Of a stretch of DNA of 64,000 bases, positions 52,225-62,659 are shown in pieces. Origin of the DNA: Otis tarda (lineage: Eukaryota > Chordata > Aves > Otidiformes > Otididae). The position numbers and the translations under genes were made by a program. The stretch spans positions 132,710,190 through 132,774,189 of the forward strand of contig CM048553.1 in the NCBI GenBank assembly GCA_026413225.1, read 5' to 3'. Below the pieces are notes generated by a model. It saw only the letters and a list, made by a program, of their open reading frames with translations. It ran no database searches and was not told where the DNA came from. Positions within the stretch are counted from its first letter, which is position 1; the number at the start of each line of letters is the position of its first letter.

Positions 52225-53192
52225 TCAGCCACTTGATCCTCAGACTTTAATGGAAGCTACACACAAAAAGGCCAGTGAAGCAAAATACATTACTATCTCA
52301 GTAAATATTAGAAAATTATTTAAAATATTCAGGCAGCTTCCCTAATTCAGTTGTATTTCATGTCTCACCTCAAAACTGAAAGAGATAAAATGAACCACAG
52401 TTTAAAAAGCTGCACAGAACCCTTTTAAACTAATCACACCATTCTTTTTTTCTGAGTCTCTGCTTGATAGATTTGGGAGATTAGCAGTTTTCTTGTACAG
52501 ATGCATTTTTAGGCTCTCCTTCTTGGGAATTTAGCAGTAATAAGCAACATCTCCAAGCAAGGAAACAAAATAATCTGAATTTTTTAAAATGCTGAAACAA
52601 ACCCTAGGAGGGGCCACACAGCACTCTCCCATCCACAGCTCAGGTAATGGAATGAGTTAGGGCCCATTTCCAGTTAAAACTGTGGAGGTCATCCCCCAGG
52701 TTTGCAGTGTTTGATGGTATGACTGCAGGCATTTCCGTGTCATTTTGATATACTGGAATAGACATGGCCTCAGAAAACTCAACAAGCTGGTTTTTGTCTC
52801 GTGATCAAACAAATTTAATGCCATTTGCAGCTTTAGTTTGTTGTTTGTTTGGAATTTTTAAATTCTTTTATTTTGCTTTGAGTGTGCGCAACAGTAATGC
52901 AACTGAACAGTAATGTAGGGACAGTGGCATCCTCCAAGATGTGGTAGACTCTATAAGACTCTTTGGCATGCTGAGTGAACCACATTGACCAGTCTACTCT
53001 TCCTCTGAAGATGGGCTGACACCATTCTTACCAAGATCTGAACCTCCATCCTGGACCTGAGAAACCTTTTCCAACAGAATCTTAGCTGAAACAGGGTGTT
53101 TTCAATGAATTGTACTTCATAACCACAAACGAAAAAAAAAAAAAAAAAAAAAAGGCAAGTATTGGAATTGCAAATATTCCTGGAATGTCATA
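52225..53192. other. Unique sequence with an A22 run
   Basis: No gene is recognised. A22 at 53132-53153 lies just before the LTR D start. I see no gene-like sequence upstream and no target duplication, so I do not call a retrocopy. Confidence 0.5.
53132..53153. repeat. A22 homopolymer
   Basis: A run of 22 A preceded by CACAAACG and followed by GGCAAG. Confidence 0.85.
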
Positions 53193-53460
53193 CATGCTGG
53201 TTTTGGCTGAGATAGAGTTAATTTTCTTCACAGTAGCCTGTATGGGGCTATGGTTTGGATTTGTTCCCAAAACAGTGTTGATAATGCAGAGAGATTTTAG
53301 TTACTGCTCAGCAGCACTTACACGGAGTCAAGGCCTTTTCTGCGTTTCACATGATCCCACAAGAAAGTAGACAGGAGGTGCACAAGAAGTTGGGAGGGGA
53401 TACAGTTGGGACAGCTGACCCCAGCTGACATCCTATACCATGCTACATTGTGTTCAGCAA

Positions 53461-53466
53461 TATAAA
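53461..53466 (+). promoter_or_regulatory. LTR D TATA box
   Basis: TATAAA lies 268 bp into LTR D, downstream of a run resembling the other LTRs' U3 (GACAGCTGACCCCAGCTGACATCC). The ATTAAA at 53668-53673 follows about 200 bp later, a normal TATA-to-polyadenylation spacing for an LTR of this length. Confidence 0.55.
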
Positions 53467-53787
53467 ACTGATGGGAGAAGAAAGAAGGGAGGATGTTTGG
53501 AGTTATGGCATTTGTCTTCCCAAGTAACCATATGTGTAATGGAGTCCTGCTTTCTCAGGGATGACTGAACATCTGCCTGCTGATAAGAAGCAGTGAATTA
53601 ATCCCTTATTAACACCTCAAAGCAAAATAAGTTTGCTCTGCTTGCATGCACAGCTTTTGCTTTACCTATTAAACCATTTTTTAATCTCAATTCATGACCT
53701 TTCTCACTTTTACCCTTCCAATTCTCTCCCCCATCCCACCCACAGGGAATGAACAAAAGGCTACGTGGTGCTTAGTTGTTGGCTGGG

Positions 53788-54924
53788 TGACGTAGTTCAG
53801 CCCTGATCAGGACCAGACTACGCAGTCTCTCTCTCACTCCCCCCACCCTCCGAGAGAATAGGGAGAGATGATATAAGGAAAAAAATGGCTTGAGGTTTGA
53901 GATAAGGATGGGGAGAAATCCTTAAAGTTACTGTCAAGGGCAAAACAGACTCGACTTGGGGAAAAATACTCATTTATTTCTAAAACTAGGAGGAGAATGA
54001 GACAGGGAACAAAATAACTTCCTCCCACCCCTCCCTCTTCCAGGGCTTAACATTATCTATACTACCTTTCCCCCACACCGAGCCGCACAGTGGGGAAGAG
54101 GGAATGAGGGTCGCGGTCAGTTCATCACGCGGTGTTTCATGCCGCTGCTTCATCATTGGGGGAAGAACTCCTCGCATTCCTCCCCTGCTCCTTCGTGGGG
54201 TCCCTCCCACGGTCCACAATCCTTCGTGAAACTGCTCCAGCATGGGTCATCTCTTCCATGGGGTGCAGTCCCTCCAGAACAGCTGCTCCAGAGGGCCCTC
54301 CATGGGCCACAGCCTCCTTCAGGCCTCCACCTGCTCCAGCGTGGGGTCCTTCATGGGCTGCAGGTGGATCTCTGCCCCTCCGTGGACCTCCATGGGCTGC
54401 AGGGGGACAACCTGTTCCACCATGGTCGTCACCACAGGCTGCAGGGGAATCTTGGCCAGGAGCCGCATTACTCCTCCCCCTCCTTCTTCACTGACCTTGG
54501 CATCTGTAGCCATTCCTCACAACAGGCTGGCAGAAGCCTCTCAGGATCCTTTTTACATCTTATTCACTTCTCATCTCCTCTCCAGTTCTTGTGGCTGGGC
54601 TGGGCCTAGCTGGGTGCAGTCGGCTGCCTGGCGGGAGGCCAGAGGGTGAGGCCTGCAAGGCCCAGAAGGCTCGCGCCTCCCCCTCTCTGCCCCCGGTCAG
54701 CTGCTTTACATCTTCTCTCCATTTTTTTTCCTGTTTTCCCCTTCTTAAATACATTATCGCAGAGGCGTTATCACAGGACATTCTGCTACCAATTGGCTCG
54801 GCCTTGGCCAGCAGCGGGTCCGCCCTAGGCCCGGCTGAGTCCGCTGAACAAAGGGGAGCAACTTCTGGCAGTTTCCTACAGAAACTACCACCTGAGCCCC
54901 GCCTCACTAAACAAAACCAGAACA
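53788..54924 (-). mobile_element. LTR C, ERVL-type, 1.14 kb, nested in LTR D
   Basis: A minus-strand LTR starting TGACGTAGTTCAGCCC on the plus strand and ending AAAACCAGAACA. It lies inside LTR D with a 5-bp duplication of host LTR sequence, CTGGG (53783-53787) and CTGGC (54925-54929), one mismatch. It is highly similar to LTR B along its full length, including the polyadenylation signal (53973-53978) and the GC-rich middle (about 54180-54470), whereas its TATA box is decayed. It must be younger than LTR D. The 156-codon plus-strand frame at 54139-54609 matches the one in LTR B because the DNA matches. It is antisense and not called as a gene. Confidence 0.95.
53973..53978 (-). terminator. 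LTR C polyadenylation signal AATAAA
   Basis: TTTATT on the plus strand, 185 bp from the LTR's left end. It reads AATAAA in LTR sense and is shared in position with LTRs A and B. Confidence 0.65.
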
Positions 54925-54951
54925 CTGGCGTTAAACCACAACAGTCCTTTT

Positions 54952-54970
54952 TGGTGCCCAACAAGGGGCT
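54952..54970 (+). other. Primer-binding-site-like sequence
   Basis: TGGTGCCCAACAAGGGGCT begins 8 nt after the end of LTR D. Retroviral primer-binding sites start with TGG, the complement of the tRNA 3' CCA, and directly follow the 5' LTR. I do not assign the tRNA. The spacing is slightly longer than the usual few bases. Confidence 0.6.
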
Positions 54971-55307
54971 CAAAGGGTTCTAGATAACAATAGGTTTGAT
55001 TGGAATGTGCTAGATCGAATTTATAGCTGTTATTGCTGTTTAGCAATTAAACAGTAAGCTTCTGTGCTTGCTATGGGGCTTACTTGCCTCGCTGTATATT
55101 AGAGTCTAGCGCTCATTAGAGACTGCTTTCTTCTTTTGCTGGTTGCTGTACTGCTGTAGTGCTTATCATCTTACTCTGCTGTGCCTGGGAGCATTTTGAT
55201 AACAGCAATGGCGATGTGCCTGGCCTGGCAGATGGCCAGGGCACTGCTGCTGTTTCTCTGACACCGTATTGGACAGGCTGGAACTCCAGTGTGAATTCAA
55301 GTCAAAG

Positions 55308-55635
55308 GGACTGCAACCTGTGGATGAATACTTGTGGGAGCGGAACACCCCGAAGTGTCTGTGGAATTGAATAAGTCCACACCAGAGCAGGTATCTCTCG
55401 GAAGTGTCTGTGGCCATGGTTATGTGTGTGCTGCAGCAGGTATACCTCCGAAGGCATTGTGGCTCAAGGATAAGTCCTTACTGGAGAAGGTACACCTTGA
55501 AGCATCTGTGGCTGTGGTAAGTCCATGCTGCAGCAGGTATACCCTGAAGCATCAGTGGCTGTGCATGAAATCATGCTGGACCACCTCAAAGCATGTGGCC
55601 ACGGAAAAGCCCATGACAGATATTACATATACAAG
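55308..55635 (+). repeat. 49-bp tandem repeat in the provirus leader
   Basis: Units begin with GAAGYRTCTGTGG-like words at 55352, 55401, 55450, 55499, 55546 and 55588, spacings of 49, 49, 49, 47 and 42 bp, with a shortened unit from about 55308. A second landmark, GAGCAGGTATCTCTCG or GCAGCAGGTATACC, recurs within the units. Units have diverged from each other. The period is not a multiple of three, which argues against coding. Confidence 0.85.
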
Positions 55636-55640
55636 TGTCC

Positions 55641-58600
55641 TTTAAATAAGACTAATGTCAGCAAGGAAGTACCACACAACATTTTGTCAAATGAAAACGG
55701 TCTACAACATTTCAGTGATTCTGTAGGTAATTATCCATATCAAAAGAAAAGCTGAAGAAAATAGTTTGAAATACTACAGTTGGATTCAGTTTCAATACAA
55801 AGAAAAGAGTTGGAAACATGGGCCTCATTTCTGATTCCAGTACAACCACTGCGCATCTCTTCCTAGGTGCCAAAGTCTGCACAAAGCCATGACATCCAGC
55901 ACAGGGGCTATTCCTCTGCGTTATGATGAAGATTACTTTATCGCTCACGTTTCTGCTCCTAGCTGTAAAAGTAAAGATTGTGGGGCTGACATGTCTGTGA
56001 ACTGGGATTTGATAGAGTTACTGAGTGAATTACTAAATTAATTTTCCTCACAATAACCACACCAAAAATCAGCATAGAAAACTGCCGTCAGATGTTTCTA
56101 GGAGATTAATCTTCTCATAGACTCTCAAAGACTCTGTACTATGTTTTTCCACCATCCACCCATGTCCTTTGCATTTCCTTCTGACAACCCACTGTAGTAC
56201 CCTTCACACTTATAGCTTTCTCCAGCTAGACTAACCAAAGTGAAGTGCGTTGGTTTACCCCCCCCAACACACAAATATTCTTTATCTGAGCTTCTGGGGC
56301 CTAGCAACAAGTCAAGCTCTCAAAATACAGAACATGGTATTATTTCCATGGTATTATTTCTCACACACGATCCTAGAGTAGTCTGCAGCAGACCATGGAA
56401 CTAGCTGACTTGTCTGACCTGTAGCATGAAAATGGAAGTTGGATCAGTTGGGATAGTTGGAAGACTTGGGATGTTTAGCAATAAAGTACTGGCAAACCTC
56501 CACTAATCATATGTAGAGATAGTAATTTCAAGAGTAAATAGCAAAGCAAATTTGGACAAATATATGGACTGGAGATTGTAAAAATATACACCCATTTGTG
56601 TCTTGTTTATTCCTTTGAAGTCTATTACAATTTGTGTGCATTAAAACATTATTTGGTTGATTATTCTCACTGGGTAGAGTTTGAAATTTGCTCTATTTTG
56701 GAGCATTGAGAAGGCAAGTAAATGACTGATATTAAAACACATGCGTGGAGACCACAATACAAAATTTTAGTCATGTTACTCAACTATTCTTATTTGCTTT
56801 TCTAGATAGTACATTATTTATTCACTTTTTTTTATTGTAGATAAATCTGAGTCTTCACTATTGCTCAGAGTTTACACTATAGATCTGTCATAATGTTTAT
56901 TTTTGACCCTTAATAAGGCAGTATATTGAATGATGTTGCCTATTTGGATATTAAATATTTTTTTTAAACTGCAGAATGTAGACACACTTCTGTAGGAACA
57001 AAGAATAACTGTGTGCTTCTACTCATTAAGAGCTTCTTATTTTGAGTAAATTCCCAAAGCTAGTATCAAGCACAATATTTGAAACTTTAAAATATGAAAA
57101 AAGTAAATTGTTATAGAGCTCTTCTTGAGTAACCACAAGTAACAATAAAATAAGAAGGTTGTCTCACATTCTAACCACTTAAAAATACAGAGCAAACCAC
57201 TCCTAAAAGATGATTAGACACTTGAATCTTCTCTATTTGAAAGGGAGAACTTATGAAAAGATACACAATATTATTTAACTGCAAGAGCTTTCTCAGAAAA
57301 GAAACAGTCCTCAAATTTGGAAGACTGTTTCCACATCAGTATATTTGTTTCATTCATTTTGGCCTTTGTTTTTTTTGTTATGAAACAAGACAGGGATGAC
57401 TTCTCTTGTTCTGTATTTCAAATAACATTGAGGTCCGGGACTCTCACAGCTAAAGTAATTGAGCTTTGTGGGGGCTTTAGCTATGTTTCCTTTTCTTTCT
57501 TCTCTCTGTGATGAAGCAACTTCACAAATTGATACAGGAGCCAGAGTGCTGTTGACTTCAACCTCCATGAAGCATATTTTACTTTTTGAATTTCATAAAG
57601 AAATTGCTTGTTGAAGAAAGCCTACTGTCACTCATCTCTGGCTTCCTCTTTTGCAGACTTCCTGAAAAGAAGTCGGGCAGTGAGGAAAGGATGTGCTCCA
57701 GTGAAGTGAGAAATTTTCTTACAAGTTCACGGGCTATTATCAAAACTACATTTTCAAGTGCTTTCACCAACTCTAGAGCTTACTAAAGTAGGATGAACAG
57801 TTTGATGAGCTCTCCCAGGATTTCTCTGGTTTCTCAGGAATGGAGGAGGATATGAACAGAGATGAATCATTTGCATCTGGTTTCTCCCTTTTCATATTTG
57901 TTCTTGTGCTCTTGCCATATATTTGTTGCACAGGAGAAAGAGACAGCACACCTTTTGTTTGTAAGGCTCTCTATCACATCATCTCCTTACTAAAGGTGGA
58001 ATGAGAAGCTAGGTAAGCATACTAGACAAAGGATCTTGATGTCCTGGACTTCTTTCTTCAACCATACCAACAGACGTTACTGGAGATGGATCACTAGGTA
58101 ACAAAGCCCCTTCACCTGTACAGCTGTTGTTGGGCTTTAATCACTTATCCAAAGTCCTCGCTGCTACAGTTTTCATTATTCTCTATAAATCTCAGAGATA
58201 AAATCACTTTAAAATATTTTAGAAAACAGTCTTGATTGTTCGGGGACCATCAGTTTCCACTTCAGGATATGTTTAAAGCATTCTTCTCAACACTGATAAT
58301 TTTTCTTGGCAACAATTTTCTTTCATTATTCCATTCAAGTGCACAAATTAGACATCTTAAATCCACTTTTCAGCCTGGTTTCCTAAAGAGGTAGTTCCTT
58401 CTATAAACATTTTCATTCAATAGCAATATTAATGAAATACAAAAGAGAATTAGAAGCCTCTGAGATTATTAACTTCCTAAAAGTTTGTGAAAATAAATGG
58501 CTAGGTACCAGGAGAGAATTGTAAGCCACTTTTTCTTCCAAAGAGCTTCTTGTGTTCTGCCCCCTGGAACAACATATAATTGCAACATAGCATTATTTTT

Positions 58601-61600
58601 CTTACTTACTTCATTTCAGGTTCTTTAAAGCTAGTATTACTGCCTTTTAGACCATACTTCTCTTCTCAAAAGGAGCCAATGCCTTGCTTCTGTGCATCAG
58701 CCTACATGTACACATATATAACACACGAATGCACACATGCATAGGCAAAAATATAGGGAGAGGGTGTGTACATATGTATTTACACACAAAAGGGTAAAAA
58801 AATTATTTCCAATTTCTTGTTCTTTTTTTTAATGTCCTTTACTGCTGATGGGATATTCTATGCCATATTTTATTAAACCTTCATTTCTCATGCAACAACA
58901 TTCAGGTCTTTGCTTCAGAAAGTGTGCTTGGTGAACAACGGACATAATTTCCTCTTAGTAGACCTTCTGTCATTTTCCCGTTCACCTCAGTCTTCAGCCC
59001 ATTGCAACATACTGATTTCTGTTTCCATTACAAATCTTTAAAGTCTTTGAGAGGTTTAGAAAGTCCATTTCCATATTCAAAGATCATTTAAGTGGTGTCA
59101 TTAACAAAAATAAAGGAAGGTTTCATTTCTGTATAGTGTTTTAGAAACATTGGGCTGACTTTCTTTAGCAGTGTGTTACGAAACTGCAGCATATACTCAG
59201 TGATTATGAATGTGAGAATAATTCTGTTTAATTTCCAAAAATGTAAGTCAGAACTCCCTAGTGACTGGATAGACATTTTTCAAATATAGGGAATTAAATT
59301 CAGCTTGCTTTCTGCATTTCATTTTTAAATAGCGACATGTTCATAAAATTGTCTAATTCCAACATAACAAATATTTTTTACTTAATTTCAGAGGTATATG
59401 ACCTTACACTTTAAATTGAGTTATTTGGAAACAAACATGCAGTATTGTTTTTAAAAATCATGTGAATATTGATGTCAGTTCTATTTGCAAACTGAATGAA
59501 GCAATTTTTTTTATTTCTGGATCATGTCCCATTACAGTTGTTCATGCATATTTCTCTTGAAGCCTTTTTTTCCCGCTGAAAGCATGGCGTAACATAAAAC
59601 TTAGATATTTTCCTGTATTGTCATATACTTTTCTTACATGGAGTTTGGGAAAGATGCTTTTTGACAATTTATTTCTAGTCAGTTATCCCACTAACTTGTG
59701 AAATATCTCATTTGTGAAATGTATAGTCAGCAGTAGATTTGTCTCAAGAGGGCAAAACAGTATAATGAATTATGCTGATGCACTCCGAATAAAACATTTC
59801 TTAGAATTGCAGTAAATCTCATGACCTACCTTTAAATGCTTCAAAATACAGTGTTTCTGGCTATCATTATTCTATGATTCTAAGATTAGCATATCGTACA
59901 GATGATGGTTCTCAAGGCAGATGAGAATTGCTGTTACTAGATGCTTCATCCATGGGAAAGATGCTGTACTCTCTGAAAAGAGAAAAGTTTTTACAAGGCA
60001 TGAGACCATCATGATGGTGGTGCAGTCCATGTGCATCTAACACATACCACCAAAGTCTGAGTCCAGTAAAAAGAAGTCACATGAGTATTGATTGTAATGA
60101 ACAGTAGATACTGTGTTAGGCACTTCCAGATAATTATGTGTTCTCAGCTTCTTCACATGCAAAACTTGATGGGACAATTAAAAAAACTCTTATGCATCTT
60201 TAAATATGTTTCTTTTGAGGAAGGATTTCATGTCCTATACTATTATATTGCTTAAACCTATCTTCATTCTCAGTTTCAAAAAGAGGCTACGCATTTCAGT
60301 AGCTCCTGCTTCAAATAATATATATTCTCTATGTTGAGGGCAGATAAAAGAAAGGTGGTACGAAGTGGTGAGCAGCCGCCAGTGCTGTCAGGCCTGGAAC
60401 AGGCACGGACACAGGAATACAGAGACGCTCGATCCATCCACCTAGGTCTTCCCTTGTTGTCAGTGAAAAGATCCCTCCCCAATCTCTGGATTGGATGTTA
60501 ATGCCAGGCAATGAAGATGCCAGACACAAATCTGGGGGAAACAAATATATTCCTCTCTTTCTGTGAAAGATGGAACTGGCTTTTCTTTCTCTCAGTCCTC
60601 AAGAAACAAAAAACGCAGTAGAAAACTTCCTGTTCCTCAAAATGCATAAGAAAGACTGAGGCCTACCACGAAGTTAAACAGTTTCAGCCATAGTACTTGC
60701 AGCAAATTACTTCCAAGTAAACACTAGGAAGAAAGAGGAAGCAAACAACTTGTAAGTATCAAAACCACATTAATTTTCTCAGTGGTGGATCTACATTATG
60801 TCAAACAGCAAAGTATTAACACAAACTACTTCCTGAGGTTTCCTCCTGTGTAGACCAATAAAAAAATGTCTTCCTCTGCCTATGTTGCCACAACTACAAA
60901 TATCATCTCTTCCAGTCATCCAGACTCTCACCCAGTCACTCCAAGACTCCTGAGTACAGATCCTCATTTCAAGAGCTGATTTGAAGTGCCTGTTCTTCTA
61001 CGCAAAATTTTTTGCAACCTATCTTATGAAGTGGAGAATCTACTTCATGAATGTAGATCTACACAATGTGATTATGGCTGAAAAAAGTGAGCAGCAGAGA
61101 TCGTTTATTCTCCATTCCTACTCCAGAAAAAGGACTATCATTGTCTATAATAACATGCGCCAGAGTAAAGCATCCCAGAGAGGATAAATACGCTGCTGCC
61201 AGAAGAAGAAAGGAGACAGCATTGTGATCAATGTGAGAAGACTATCAAACACTATTTGAGATAATCATTAAAAACAGCCAACAAGGCTCAGTGTCATTAG
61301 CAAACTGTTTGGTGCAGACCAATTTAATGGACCATATTGGCAGCTTCAATAAATTATGGCGTTTCAGAATGGCTGCACTGGAAGTCAACTTGAGGGCGAG
61401 AGGAAAGATAAATCAATTCCATTTAAAAGGCAGTTGCTACTAAAATTATAGTTTAGTCCATTCAAATTACACTGGCTTCAGGGACAAAATCTGAGATGTA
61501 AAGTAAGAAGAGCTGAAAAATAAGCTTCCTATCTAGTTGCTTTATTAAAAAAATAGATGATCTCTACATAGATGTTACTTGATGCCTAGTCATGAGTTAT

Positions 61601-62197
61601 ATTATAACTATCTTTTTCAATCAGAAAATTTTTTCAGTAATTTTTTGTTTGCTTGCAAAGTCATCTTAGAACCTACCTACCATTTTGTGCTCAAGGCACT
61701 GCACATTCTGTTCTACTTCAGTTTGCAGATGGAGACTGGATCAGATCAGCATATCATCACATTGCACGAGATCTGACATAAAATACTTTTCCACTAATTA
61801 AGACAAGGAATCTGAGCTTATTATTGTGTTTGTTGTTTAGCTTTTTAACTAACCTAAATTTATCTCCAAGATAGCACTTACGCAGAGACAACAGCTTAGA
61901 CTGAAAATATAATGCATGACTACGTAACCTCAAACTTCTGTATTTCTCAGTCATTTACTGGTTCCTGTAACATTCACCACAGAGACTGCAAATAGGTTAT
62001 TTTACCATACACAGAAATAGTTAGTTTTAACAATGATTAAATAAATTACCATTGTAAAATTAATATAGCCATGAACTCTGATCTCTAATTTTCACACAGG
62101 TTCATCTGAATTGTAGTTTGAGTATGCACAGAAATGGATATATGAATGAGTATACATGAATTAATATATATTAATGGCCCAGACTAAAACAGTAAAC
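55641..62197. other. Unique AT-rich sequence, no gene recognised
   Basis: Short frames only. It includes a 14-bp exact tandem duplication (56333-56360), a loose CA/TA-rich stretch near 58705-58745 and a weak CR1-tail-like ATTCTATGATTCTAAG at about 59869-59884 that is too short to call. Nothing else is supported. Confidence 0.5.
56333..56360. repeat. Exact 14-bp tandem duplication
   Basis: CATGGTATTATTTC occurs twice with no gap. Probably a replication-slippage product. Confidence 0.85.
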
Positions 62198-62202
62198 ATA
62201 TT

Positions 62203-62654
62203 TGTCATAGTTCAGCCCCGACGGGGACCAGACTACGCAGTCTCTCTCTCACTCCCCCCACTCTCTGAGAGAATAGGAGGAGATTTGGCAAACAAAAGAA
62301 AACCAGAAGAAAAAAAAAAACCAAACACGTGGGTTGAGATTAAACAAAAAGTAAATTTAACAGTAATGACAGAAGAAAACAAAACAGTGATGGAACACAA
62401 ATACAGTACAATAGCTCACAACAGATCTTCACACCCAGTCTCTTCCAAGTAGCAGGGAGGCTCCCTTCAGCACCCTCCTCACTTATATACTGAGCATGAT
62501 GTCAGATGGGATGGAATAGCCCTTTGGCTAATTTGGGTAAATTAACCCCAGCTGTTAGCTAATTAGTTAACTATCTCAGCCATAGGGGCTACCAGCTTCA
62601 GTTCTCCACCCAGCTCAGGTAAATATTAACTCTGTCCTAGCCAAAACCAGGACA
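62203..62654 (-). mobile_element. Solo LTR E, ERVL-type, 452 bp, mosaic
   Basis: A minus-strand LTR beginning TGTCATAGTTCAGCCCC on the plus strand and ending GCCAAAACCAGGACA, with a perfect 5-bp target duplication ATATT at 62198-62202 and 62655-62659. The left 80 bp or so (the LTR's 3' end in sense) matches LTRs B and C closely. The remainder does not: GTGGGTTGAGATTAAA, a TATA-like TTATATA (62483-62489), ACTGAGCATGATGTCA and CCCTTTGG..AATTTGGG resemble LTRs F and H. It lacks the GC-rich middle of A-C, which explains its shorter length. No internal sequence is present. Confidence 0.93.
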
Positions 62655-62659
62655 ATATT

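Larger units (their letters stand above)
53193..54943 (+). mobile_element. LTR D (5' LTR of a truncated ERVL-type provirus), split by LTR C
   Basis: A plus-strand LTR starting CATGCTGGTTTTGGCTGAG (the first two bases of TG decayed) and ending GCGTTAAACCACAACA. The halves are 53193-53787 and about 54925-54943, roughly 610 bp without the insert. It shows TATAAA at 53461-53466 and an ATTAAA-type polyadenylation signal at 53668-53673. Landmarks such as GGGGCTATGGTTTGGATTTG and AAAACAGTGTTGATAATGCAG match LTR F in reverse. Unlike the solo LTRs, it is followed directly by a primer-binding-site-like sequence and leader, so it is read as a 5' LTR whose provirus lost its genes and 3' LTR. Confidence 0.88.
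54944..55640 (+). mobile_element. Remnant of ERVL-type provirus leader
   Basis: Sequence between the LTR D end and the point where the tandem array stops. It is non-coding, with no gag-like frame; the overlapping frames at 55334-55645 and 55525-55755 have no retroviral motif and cross the repeat array out of step with its 49-bp period. The right boundary is set where the repeats end and ordinary AT-rich sequence begins, so the provirus may continue a little further in an unrecognised form. No 3' LTR of this family was found downstream within the window. Confidence 0.65.

Noticed and set aside
53132-53153. A22 run as a processed-pseudogene tail
   Set aside because: No gene-like sequence precedes it and no target duplication flanks it.
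59866-59886. CR1-tail-like ATTCTATGATTCTAAG
   Set aside because: Only about two octamers with no recognisable CR1 3' untranslated sequence before them. A similar lone match near 49171 was rejected for the same reason.
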